From Streptomyces sp. TP-A0874 (GTDB taxonomy: Bacteria > Actinomycetota > Actinomycetes > Streptomycetales > Streptomycetaceae), in NCBI RefSeq assembly GCF_001748085.1, contig NZ_BBZK01000007.1, forward strand, positions 248,001-312,000: a stretch of 64,000 bases of DNA, written 5' to 3'. The notes below the pieces were generated by a model. That model was not told the DNA's origin. It searched no databases and worked only from the letters and a program-made list of their open reading frames with translations. The position numbers and the translations under genes were made by a program. How positions within the stretch are numbered: the first letter of the stretch is position 1; each line of letters begins with the position of its first letter. Shown here piece by piece: positions 24,299 through 32,779 of the stretch.

Positions 24299-27200
24299 GT
24301 GGCCCCCAGGCGGCCGCGCGGGACAGCCACTCGGCCCAGGACGGCAAGCGCCGCAGGCGCAAGGAGCGCCCGGCCAAGTCCACCGTGCCCGAGCCCAAGG
24401 ACATCGTGAGCGGTGCCGGACTCCCGCTGGACCTCAGTGTCCGACGCGAGCTGGAGGAACAACTCGGCCACGACCTCAGCCAGGTGCGGCTGCACACCGA
24501 CCGGAACGCCGACACCCTCACCGAACTGCTCGGCGCCGACGCCGTGGCGGTCGGCCAGGACGTCTTCTTCCGGGAGGGCACCTACCGACCGGGCACCGGC
24601 GACGGCCAGCGGCTGCTCGCCCACGAGCTGCTGCACACCGTGCAGAACCCGCACGGCCTCGGCGCCCTCCGAGCCGGTCGCGAGCTGGGCGCGGTCAGCC
24701 TGCCGCAGCAGTCCGTGGAACGCGAGGCGGAGGAGGCCGCCCAGGAGTCCGTCCGCTCCACGGATCCAAGTCACTCCACCGAGCCGGGCCACACCACCGC
24801 GGCGGGCGGGTCCGCCGGTCGGGTCGAGGAAGGCCAGGCCACCCCCGGCTGGCTCCGCTACGCCACGGTGGACGCGGAGCGCCAGCGTCTGGAGCAGATC
24901 GACCCGGCGACGCTGGTGGACCGCCTGACCAACTCGGTCGTCCGCTCGCTCCGCGGCGACCCGGAGGACCGGTCGAAACGCACCCGCAGACAACTCGCCA
25001 GGCTGCCCGACGAGTTGCAGGAGTCGGTGCTCGAACGCCTGGAGAGCCGGCTGCTCAGCTCGGAACACGACCGGCTGCTGGACCTCGTCGACGAGATCGA
25101 GGACCGGGACGACGACCTGGCACAGGGTTCGATGGAGGCCCCGAGCATCGAGCCGGACTCAGCCGAGGGCCTGCGCTTCCAGCGCGAGAACGATCGGCGG
25201 AGCGCCGAGGAGGAGCGGGACCGGGCGGAGCGGCCTGCCGCGGCGCCGGGGCCGGAGAAGGAGCGGTCCGCGGAGGACGGCGCCACCGGCAGCACACCGG
25301 GCAACGGCGGCCCCCGGGAGGAGAAGGGGAGCGAGCCGGGCGGGACCACGCAGCCGCAGCGGCCCGCCAAGGGCCGTACGGGCGCGCCCCCCGATGGGGC
25401 GCGGTCGGAGACCACGGCACCGGTATCGGCGCCGGCCCCGCAGCAGGAGTCCGCTGCCTCCGGAGCGGAGTCCGAAAGCCCGGACGCCACCGCCGCCGGG
25501 TCCTCGGACGGCGGGGCGGCGGGCGGGTCCGCCGCGGAGAAGGAGTCCTCCGAGGCGGGCGAGGGCGAGGGGGCGGCGCAGCAGGGCGTACCGGCGGCGA
25601 GCAAGGAGGAGTCCGCCGCCAAGAACCGTCCGGGCGCGGCGGATTCGCTGGTGGCCGGCCGGCAGCTGAAGCAGGAGGACAAGGCCGGGCAGCAGAAGCC
25701 CGCGGGATCGACGGCGGCGACCGGCCCCGACCCCCAACTGCCCGGGGCGTCCAGCACGCTCCAAGGCGTCCGGGCGCAGGACCTCGACGGTCCGGAAGAG
25801 GACACCGAGGAGGACCCGTTCGGCTCCGACAGCGAGTCGGAGGTCGAGGTCGGAGGCGGGGAGAAGAGCGCCTGGGACGTCAAGCTCCAGCCCGAGGACT
25901 TCCTTCCCGAGCAGGACCTCGATGTGTCCGGGGTGCCGACCGCGGACCAGCTCGACCCGTCGTCCCGCGCACCCGCGGTGCCCTCCTTCCCGGCTCCGCC
26001 GGAGACCAGGGCCGACAAGGTGCAGGCCGAACGGGACGCCGAGGACGCCGAGGACGCGGCGGCGGAGGCCGAACCCGAGGCGTCCGGCACCGCCGTACTG
26101 GCCGAGCCCGAGCCGTCGGTGGAGACGGAGGGCGGCGGGAAGCCGGGCGGGCTCGCACCCGAGCGGACGGAAGCGGTGCCGGGTGCGGTGCCGGGCGCGG
26201 TGTCGAAGGACCCGAAGGCCGGCTCCGACCCCAAGGAGGGGCCGGTCACCGCCCAGACGACGGTGCAGGAGGCGCCCGGGAGTTCAGAGAAGGAGAGCGG
26301 GACCGGGGAACGGGCGGCGAAGGAGGAGAAGGGCACGTCCGCCGGGGGCGAAACCTCCGGCAAGGCGCCGGAGAAGGCGTCCCAGCAGGCGGTGGGCGGC
26401 CAGGCGGCAGCGCGTGACCAGCCGACGGGCCAGGACCAGCCGACGGGCCAGGAGCAGGCGGGCGAGGGGAGCCGGGGCGCGCAGGAAAGGGGCGGTGCTG
26501 ACTCCCCGTCCACGGGCGGTGAGCTGGCCGAGGCCGCACAGACCGCCTCACCGGCCCGCGACACCCATGTCTCCGGCGGCTCGAACGCGGACATTCCCGG
26601 CGGCGCGAGCAGCGGCGCCTCGGAGCAGGCGCAGAGCGAGCCGACGGGCGGTAGCTCCGCGCAGAGTACGCCGACGCCCTCCGCGCCGACCCCCGCCCCG
26701 GCCACCAAGAGCGCCTCCGCCGCTCCCGCGCCCGGAACGGCCCCGGCCGCGGCGTCTGTGCCGAAGGCCGCACCGACCGCCAAGACGGAATCGCCCGAAA
26801 CAGCGCCGGCGCGTTCGGCCCCCGCTCCCAGATCCTCGGGCGGCGCGGGTGGAGGCGGAGGCGGCGGCAGCGCCTCGGCCAAGGGCAAGGGCAAGAAGGA
26901 CTCGGGCCCGACCCCGAACCTCTCCCAGGTGTCCCCGGAGGCCGGGCTGTCCACGGCCGCCAAACTCAAACCGCACAAGGCGCTTGAGGCGATGGACGGG
27001 GTCGGCGGCGCGGCGGACCGCACCGTCGACGAGGAACACAAACAACTCGCCGCGGCGCCGCCGTCGATGGACCGCCCGGCAGGGGCGCCGCAGACTCTCC
27101 ACGGCCAGCCGCAGACGGACGCGCCCGCCCAGTACTCCGAGGAACCGGCGGAGCGGTCGGAGGCCCCCGAAGACGAGAAGGCCGAGGTCGAGGGCGCCAA

Positions 27201-30200
27201 GAAGCCCGAGGGTGAGATCGAGGCGGAGCAGGCGGAGGAACCCGGCGGCTGGGACACCTTCAAGATGGCCCTTGGGTTCGGCCTCGGCAAGGTCGCGGGC
27301 TGCCTCGGGTTCGACGTGGACGCCAGTGAGCTCGCGGCCAAGTTCGCCGGGCTGCCGACCAAGGACGAAGCGCTCAAGCAGGCCCAGGCGGGCAACGCGC
27401 CGGATGTGGAGATGGCCGGCGCCGCGGAGCAGACAGCGGGCGAGCAGGGCACCTCCGTCGACACCAAGGGCGAGGAGACCGTGGCCACGGGCCGCGACGA
27501 CGCCGGGCGCTCGATGGGCGAGGACCAGGTCTACCCGGACGCTCCCAAGGAGCAGATGAGGGCCAAGGTCCCCGGAGTACGGGGCGGGGGCAGGGGCGGA
27601 GCGCCCGGTGGTGGCGCCGCCACGGGGATGGTGCCCCCGGAGGCGGCCTCCGAGGTGGCGGAGCACGACCGGGGCGCGGAGTTCCAGGCCGCGTTCAGCG
27701 AGGGCCGCGAGGGCGTGTCCGAGGGGCGGCAGACCAAGGACCGGGACTTCCGGGACTCCCAGCAGAAACACAAGCAGCAGGTCGACTCCGAGATCGCGCA
27801 CAACACCGAGAGCCAGGCGAGCGAGCGCGAGAAGGCGATGAGCGACGTCACCGCTCAACGCGAGGACTGGCGTAGGGAGCAGGACGAGGAGCTGGAGAGC
27901 CTCGGCACGAAGAAGACCGAGAAGCACGAGCAGGTCCGCAAGGACGTCGAGGACAAGGAAGAGGAGACCGACCGGGACGTCGCCCAGGAGAAGGAGGACG
28001 GCGACCGGAAGATCCAGGAGGAGAACGACAAGGCCGAGGAAGAGGCCGAGAAGAAGCGGGACAAGAGCGTCGAGGACTCGGGGAACTGGGTCACCAAGGC
28101 CTTCGACTGGATCAAAGAGAAGGTCATCGAGGTCAAGAACGCGATCGTCTCCGTCATCAGAGAAGCGCGCCGGGCCGTCGTGGATCTCATCGAGAACTTC
28201 AAGACGACGGTCGAGGGATGGATCAACGCCGCCCGCGAGGCCATCGTGAACGCGATCAAGAGCCTCATCGACGACCTGATCGACCTCGCCAAGGCGATGG
28301 TGCGGGCCGTCATCGAACTGGCCAGCCGCATCAGGCGGTTGATCACCGATCTGATCGCGGCGGCCATCGCGCTGGTCAACCGACTCGCCAACAAGCTGAA
28401 GCAGATCGTCAACGATCTGCTCGACGCCATCGGCAAGCTGCTGAGCAACATCCTGGAGATCCTCAAGAAGGCGCTCCACGACGTGGTCAACGCGGTGAAG
28501 GACGCGATCAAGACCGTCCTGGACTACGCCGCCAAACTGCTCAGTGCCCTCGGCGACTGGATGCTCATCGCCGTCGACTTCCTATCCGACCCGGGCGGTT
28601 GGTTGGGCGGTGCCAAGGACTCCGCGGTGGACGGCGCCAAGAACCACCTGTTCCAGGAAGTCAAGGCGGCCGTCAAGGAATGGTTCCAGTCCAAGATCGA
28701 GCAGATCCTCGGCGTCCCGAAGGCCATCTTCGACAAGCTGATCAAGGGTGGCTTCACCCTGGAGAAGATCGTGAAGGAGACCTGGGACGCGGTCGTCCCC
28801 ATGCTCCCCTTCATCATCGGCGAGACCGTCATCACCAAGGTGGTCGCCAAACTGATCCCTGGCGCGGGCTGGGCGATGGCCGTCATCGACGCGATCCGCA
28901 CGGCCGTCGGGGCACTCGGTGAGATCCTCCGCGCCCTCGGCGCGGTCATCACCTGGCTGAAGGCGGTCCGCCAGGGCGGCGCGGGGATCCTGTTCGCCAA
29001 GGCCGTCGCGGCCGGCGTCGTCGCGCTCCTCGAACTTGCCTACCAGGCACTGCTGAACGGCATCGGCAAGTACGTCGCGAAGGTCGGCCGCCGCCTCAAG
29101 GGCGTCGCGGCCAAGCTCGGCAAGGGCAAGGGCGACAAGCCGGGCGGCGGCAAGGAGGCCGGCGCCGACGGCTCGGACGGCAAGGGCAGCCAGGGGGACA
29201 AGGGCAGCACCGGGAAGGACCACGAGCAGAGCCCGAAGGAAACTGCCCCGAAGAACACGAGCGCCCCTGGAACGCGTCCGTCCACCACAAAGCCGAAGCC
29301 GGGCGGTAAGCCGGACACGAAACCAATCTCACAACCGGACGCCAAGCCGGGACCGAAGCCGGAGACCACACCTGGCACGAAACCGACCTCGAAGCCGGAG
29401 ACGAGAACCGACGCGAAGTCGGACCGGGACGCCCCAAGGAAAGACGAGAAGAGCTCCACCAGCACGCCCGGCGAGCCCAGGTCGACGGCGGACAGGGACG
29501 GTGCCGGTCAGAAGCCAACCGGCGCAGACAAGGACGGCAGTCCGAAGACGGACAAGGACGCCGGCGAACCGGACGCCAACTCCAATCAGTCCACCAAACA
29601 GAAGGGCGACACGGAGACCGATTCTCCTCCGAAGGGCAACAACTCTGACAAGCCCAGGCGGAACGACGGCAACAACTCTGACAAGCCCAGGCGGAACGAC
29701 GGCAGGGATTCCGACAAGCCAAGAAACGGCAACGATAAACCGAAGGGCCCGGACTCCAACAAGCCCAGGAACGGCAGTGGTAAGCCGAGGGCCGGGAACC
29801 GACGGCCGAACAGAAGGGATGAACGCAAGGACGACGAGAACTCGAAGGATGCTCGACTGCGTCGGATCGTGGAGAGAATTCGCCCCCAGATCAACAAGAA
29901 GCTTGACCACGGGATCTCCGAATCTGCCCACGATGCCATGTTGAAGGGCCTTCGCGCCCACTACCGGCTAACCAGCCTCAACAAGTCGAACGATCAGGAC
30001 TTCACTGTCACGGCGCGACTCAACCCGAGCCGGCGAGTGACGACCGGATACACGGACCGCGAAGACCACAACGACTACCGGACGCGTCGGGACGATGACG
30101 ATCTGCCGGAGACGCGTCTTCCCGAGTTTAAGAACAAGAAGCTCGCATCAAGCTTCCAGGCGGAGTTCATCAACAGAAAATACTCGTTCAGGGGCCAGGC

Positions 30201-30936
30201 GCCGGACGGTCACGCGGCCAGTCATACGATCGGGTTCGACTACATCGATCGAAACACGCTCCAAGAGAAGGGAAGAGCGCAATGGGACCGCATGCACATG
30301 CTCCCCCGGGAGTTGGGCGGTCCGGCTAAGGGATCCAACTTCGTTCCGGCTCGGAACTGGATCAACAAGGACTTCTACAACAACGTCGAGAAAGGAGCTG
30401 CCTACAAGTTCGGGCAGAAGTCCCCTGACAACACCAAGATACCGGGTTGGTACCGGATCACCCTGGGGCTTTATCCGGGACCACGGGAGAACACTCGATA
30501 CCCCAAGACCGCTGCCTACCCGAAGGGCGAGTTTCCGGCTGGATTCCCACAGGAGATCAAGGCGGAGTGGGGACTGTATCAACGTAAGAAAGGCGGGAAC
30601 CGGACGGGGAAGAACCCTAATGACTGGAAGAAGCTCAAGGCGTCGATGGCCTACTCGTACTCTGATTTCGAGCGGCCGCCGGTCCCCGGGGCTGCCGCCA
30701 ACAAGCCGAACCTGAGTACGGAGAAGAACGTCGGAGCCGTGAGAGCGGCCTTGGGGGAGAGTTCGGCGTTCGCCCGCGCAGTGATTGATCTCCAGCCCTT
30801 CAACGGCAATATCGAGAACTTGGTGAGAAAAATGCTGAGCTACCGTTCAGGAAACAAGTCGGCGGCAAAATTCCCTGACCTCAGAGACCGGCTTGAAGAG
30901 ATAAGACATCGGTATCCCAGCCATTTCACCCTGTGA
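24295..30936 (+). CDS. giant DUF4157 eCIS effector with nuclease-like C-terminal tip
   Basis: A 2213-aa effector. Residues about 30-130 are a DUF4157 domain with a zinc-metallopeptidase motif HELLH (110-114). About 150-1110 is acidic/Pro/Gly-rich and probably disordered. About 1123-1270 is a highly charged coiled coil. About 1275-1600 is a series of amphipathic and hydrophobic helices (for example MLPFIIGETVITKVVAKL), which could cross membranes. About 1610-1860 is Lys/Pro/Asp-rich and includes a 33-bp DNA repeat. The last ~345 residues carry WDRMHMLPRELGGP (Asp1998, His2001) followed by NFVPARNW. This resembles His-Me-finger DNA/RNA nucleases; the class is tentative. The tip has lower G+C than the rest, suggesting exchange. 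The ATG at 24295 overlaps the previous stop. Confidence 0.85.
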   Translation: MSGPQAAARDSHSAQDGKRRRRKERPAKSTVPEPKDIVSGAGLPLDLSVRRELEEQLGHDLSQVRLHTDRNADTLTELLGADAVAVGQDVFFREGTYRPGTGDGQRLLAHELLHTVQNPHGLGALRAGRELGAVSLPQQSVEREAEEAAQESVRSTDPSHSTEPGHTTAAGGSAGRVEEGQATPGWLRYATVDAERQRLEQIDPATLVDRLTNSVVRSLRGDPEDRSKRTRRQLARLPDELQESVLERLESRLLSSEHDRLLDLVDEIEDRDDDLAQGSMEAPSIEPDSAEGLRFQRENDRRSAEEERDRAERPAAAPGPEKERSAEDGATGSTPGNGGPREEKGSEPGGTTQPQRPAKGRTGAPPDGARSETTAPVSAPAPQQESAASGAESESPDATAAGSSDGGAAGGSAAEKESSEAGEGEGAAQQGVPAASKEESAAKNRPGAADSLVAGRQLKQEDKAGQQKPAGSTAATGPDPQLPGASSTLQGVRAQDLDGPEEDTEEDPFGSDSESEVEVGGGEKSAWDVKLQPEDFLPEQDLDVSGVPTADQLDPSSRAPAVPSFPAPPETRADKVQAERDAEDAEDAAAEAEPEASGTAVLAEPEPSVETEGGGKPGGLAPERTEAVPGAVPGAVSKDPKAGSDPKEGPVTAQTTVQEAPGSSEKESGTGERAAKEEKGTSAGGETSGKAPEKASQQAVGGQAAARDQPTGQDQPTGQEQAGEGSRGAQERGGADSPSTGGELAEAAQTASPARDTHVSGGSNADIPGGASSGASEQAQSEPTGGSSAQSTPTPSAPTPAPATKSASAAPAPGTAPAAASVPKAAPTAKTESPETAPARSAPAPRSSGGAGGGGGGGSASAKGKGKKDSGPTPNLSQVSPEAGLSTAAKLKPHKALEAMDGVGGAADRTVDEEHKQLAAAPPSMDRPAGAPQTLHGQPQTDAPAQYSEEPAERSEAPEDEKAEVEGAKKPEGEIEAEQAEEPGGWDTFKMALGFGLGKVAGCLGFDVDASELAAKFAGLPTKDEALKQAQAGNAPDVEMAGAAEQTAGEQGTSVDTKGEETVATGRDDAGRSMGEDQVYPDAPKEQMRAKVPGVRGGGRGGAPGGGAATGMVPPEAASEVAEHDRGAEFQAAFSEGREGVSEGRQTKDRDFRDSQQKHKQQVDSEIAHNTESQASEREKAMSDVTAQREDWRREQDEELESLGTKKTEKHEQVRKDVEDKEEETDRDVAQEKEDGDRKIQEENDKAEEEAEKKRDKSVEDSGNWVTKAFDWIKEKVIEVKNAIVSVIREARRAVVDLIENFKTTVEGWINAAREAIVNAIKSLIDDLIDLAKAMVRAVIELASRIRRLITDLIAAAIALVNRLANKLKQIVNDLLDAIGKLLSNILEILKKALHDVVNAVKDAIKTVLDYAAKLLSALGDWMLIAVDFLSDPGGWLGGAKDSAVDGAKNHLFQEVKAAVKEWFQSKIEQILGVPKAIFDKLIKGGFTLEKIVKETWDAVVPMLPFIIGETVITKVVAKLIPGAGWAMAVIDAIRTAVGALGEILRALGAVITWLKAVRQGGAGILFAKAVAAGVVALLELAYQALLNGIGKYVAKVGRRLKGVAAKLGKGKGDKPGGGKEAGADGSDGKGSQGDKGSTGKDHEQSPKETAPKNTSAPGTRPSTTKPKPGGKPDTKPISQPDAKPGPKPETTPGTKPTSKPETRTDAKSDRDAPRKDEKSSTSTPGEPRSTADRDGAGQKPTGADKDGSPKTDKDAGEPDANSNQSTKQKGDTETDSPPKGNNSDKPRRNDGNNSDKPRRNDGRDSDKPRNGNDKPKGPDSNKPRNGSGKPRAGNRRPNRRDERKDDENSKDARLRRIVERIRPQINKKLDHGISESAHDAMLKGLRAHYRLTSLNKSNDQDFTVTARLNPSRRVTTGYTDREDHNDYRTRRDDDDLPETRLPEFKNKKLASSFQAEFINRKYSFRGQAPDGHAASHTIGFDYIDRNTLQEKGRAQWDRMHMLPRELGGPAKGSNFVPARNWINKDFYNNVEKGAAYKFGQKSPDNTKIPGWYRITLGLYPGPRENTRYPKTAAYPKGEFPAGFPQEIKAEWGLYQRKKGGNRTGKNPNDWKKLKASMAYSYSDFERPPVPGAAANKPNLSTEKNVGAVRAALGESSAFARAVIDLQPFNGNIENLVRKMLSYRSGNKSAAKFPDLRDRLEEIRHRYPSHFTL
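29638..29703. repeat. 33-bp direct repeat x2 inside the effector gene
   Basis: Two identical 33-bp copies encode NNSDKPRRNDG twice, followed by degenerate DSDKPRNG-type copies. They lie directly before the nuclease-like tip, at the point where base composition starts to change. Confidence 0.9.
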
Positions 30937-30961
30937 CCATGCGTCGTTGGAAGGACGGAAA

Positions 30962-31669
30962 GTGACCGATCTGACCCCTTACGAGACGTTGTATCGAAAC
31001 TCTCTGGACGAGCTTCGCGGTTGCCCCTCGTTGGAACTTCATGAAACCTCCCTGGGGAGGATCGGGGACGATTTTTCGGAAGTTCTGGAACCGCATGAAT
31101 ACGATCCGACATGGGCGGGCGTCGAGTACGATTCCGATTTCCCGGACTTCTTTCTCCGTTTTCAAGAAGTGGCTGCCTTCTGGGCGACGGTGCCACCCCT
31201 TCCTCAATTCAGCGGAGAATTTTCTATTCCGCATCTCGACGACATCATGGCGCAGCCGATCGATCCCTGGGTGCAGAAAGAGCCGACGCAGTTCAGGAAG
31301 GAGTTCGTCGCGAGCCTCCGGTGCGTCGACAGCACCCCCCGCTCGGGTAGTGGGCGGATGGCCTTCCTGCGCCTCCTGCCCGACCATAATCCGCTGGAGA
31401 TGTGGTACAGCGATCTGGCAGACATGGGCGGTGCCCCGTACCCGCCCGGCTTCATCAGGATGAACGTCACCTACCGCGAATACCTGGACGCCCTACTCCT
31501 CACCAAGGGCACCTTCGGCTGGCAGTACCTCTATGTGGACATCTTCCTGGGGGATGACTCCTGGTGCCACATCACCCAAGGGCTCCGCGCCATGCTCGAC
31601 GTCTTCCCCGAACTCTTCCCAGAGCATGACTACGCCCCGCTGTGTGCTCGGCTGGAGGCCCGTCTGTGA
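30962..31669 (+). CDS. putative immunity protein for the eCIS effector
   Basis: A 235-aa acidic soluble protein I cannot place in a family. It has no signal peptide and no membrane helix. It is rich in aromatic and acidic residues (EVLEPHEYDPTWAGVEYDSDFPDFF), common in immunity proteins. Its G+C is clearly lower than the flanking structural genes and matches the effector's C-terminal tip. The GTG at 30962 has GGAAGGA 6 nt upstream; a TTG at 30947 is less likely. It starts 25 nt after the effector stop, and its own stop overlaps the next structural gene (GTGA). Immunity function is inferred from position, composition and size. Confidence 0.6.
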   Translation: MTDLTPYETLYRNSLDELRGCPSLELHETSLGRIGDDFSEVLEPHEYDPTWAGVEYDSDFPDFFLRFQEVAAFWATVPPLPQFSGEFSIPHLDDIMAQPIDPWVQKEPTQFRKEFVASLRCVDSTPRSGSGRMAFLRLLPDHNPLEMWYSDLADMGGAPYPPGFIRMNVTYREYLDALLLTKGTFGWQYLYVDIFLGDDSWCHITQGLRAMLDVFPELFPEHDYAPLCARLEARL

Positions 31670-32346
31670 CCCGCTACCCCGATATCCCCAAACCCATCCG
31701 GTCCGGCATCGTCATCATCGATCCCGAGCGCGGCACGCCGCAGCGGATCATCGTCCTGCAGTTCAACCCGGACACCCTGGAGCGTTCGATCGCGCCCCAG
31801 TCCGCCGGTGACAGCGGAGACTCCGGTGCGGGGGGTGGCGGGGACCGGAACGAGGCGCTGCGTCTCAAGGGTCCAGCTCAGGAGAGCTGGAAGTTCACCG
31901 CCGAGATCGACGCCACCGACCAGTTCGAGATCCCGGCTCCGGACGGAATCCACCCGCAACTGGCCACCCTCGAAATGCTGGTGCAGCCGACGACCGCCCA
32001 GCTGCGGGAGGCGAGCCGGCTCAGCAAGCAGGGAACCATCGAGATCTCCCCGATCGAGATGCCGCTGACCCTGTTCACCTGGGGCAGCAAGCGGGTGATG
32101 CCGGTGCGGCTCACCGAACTGTCGATCAACGAATCCGCCTTCGACGTGCACCTCAACCCGATACGGGCCTCGCTCAGCATCGGCATGAAGGTGCTCACCG
32201 TCAGCGATCTCCCCGCGGGCCACCGCGGCGCGGAGCTGTACCTCGCGCATCTGGCCCAGAAGGAGCGGCTCGCCGGCATGGCCCGCGCCGGGAGTCTCGA
32301 CGCACTCGGGCTGACCGGGTCCGACATCGGAATGGGGAGTGTGTAG
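31666..32346 (+). CDS. eCIS tube-to-baseplate protein (CIS_tube type)
   Basis: A 226-aa protein. The opening IVIIDPERGTPQRIIVLQFNPDTLERSI followed by ESWKFTAEIDATDQFE is the signature of the contractile-injection-system tube initiator family. The C-terminal VRLTELSINESAFDVHLNPIRASLSIGMKVL closes the fold. In related particles this protein links the inner tube to the baseplate spike hub. GTG overlaps the stop of the putative immunity gene by 4 nt, so the immunity gene is translated as part of the structural series. Confidence 0.88.
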   Translation: MTRYPDIPKPIRSGIVIIDPERGTPQRIIVLQFNPDTLERSIAPQSAGDSGDSGAGGGGDRNEALRLKGPAQESWKFTAEIDATDQFEIPAPDGIHPQLATLEMLVQPTTAQLREASRLSKQGTIEISPIEMPLTLFTWGSKRVMPVRLTELSINESAFDVHLNPIRASLSIGMKVLTVSDLPAGHRGAELYLAHLAQKERLAGMARAGSLDALGLTGSDIGMGSV

Positions 32347-32353
32347 CAGAACC

Positions 32354-32779
32354 ATGGCCGCCCAGCCGCACGAGACGAACCCGCTGGACTCGCTCCCCGG
32401 AGCGCATCCGTACCCACGCTCCAGCCGCTACCACGAGGCAGAGATCGGGGTGCACCGCACTGCCGACGGCGGCGAGGTCCGCTACACCAAGCGGCGGCTG
32501 CTGCCACCGCTGCCCGAGGAGTCGGACACCGGCACCACCTGCCACACCGTGAGCAGCGGTGAGCGTCCCGACCATCTCGCCCAGCGCTATTTCGGTGACC
32601 CCGGCCAGTGGTGGCGGATAGCCGACGCCAACCCGGTGCTCGACCCGCGGGAGCTGACCGACGGGCCCGGCCAGGAGGTCGACATCCCACTGCCGGGCGC
32701 TTTCCCCGCCGGCACGGCCGGAAGGACGGCCGGGAGACGGGGAAGCGCCGGAGGGATCGGGGGCCGCGGTGTCCGATGA
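32354..32779 (+). CDS. LysM-domain baseplate protein
   Basis: A 141-aa protein. The LysM-like segment at about 65-113 reads CHTVSSGERPDHLAQRYFGDPGQWWRIADANPVLDP and ends in a DIPLP strand. In contractile tails a gp53-like LysM protein clamps the tube initiator to the hub; it does not act on the wall. The start 7 nt after the previous stop lacks a strong ribosome site, so it probably depends on coupling. It overlaps the hub gene by 11 nt. Confidence 0.83.
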   Translation: MAAQPHETNPLDSLPGAHPYPRSSRYHEAEIGVHRTADGGEVRYTKRRLLPPLPEESDTGTTCHTVSSGERPDHLAQRYFGDPGQWWRIADANPVLDPRELTDGPGQEVDIPLPGAFPAGTAGRTAGRRGSAGGIGGRGVR

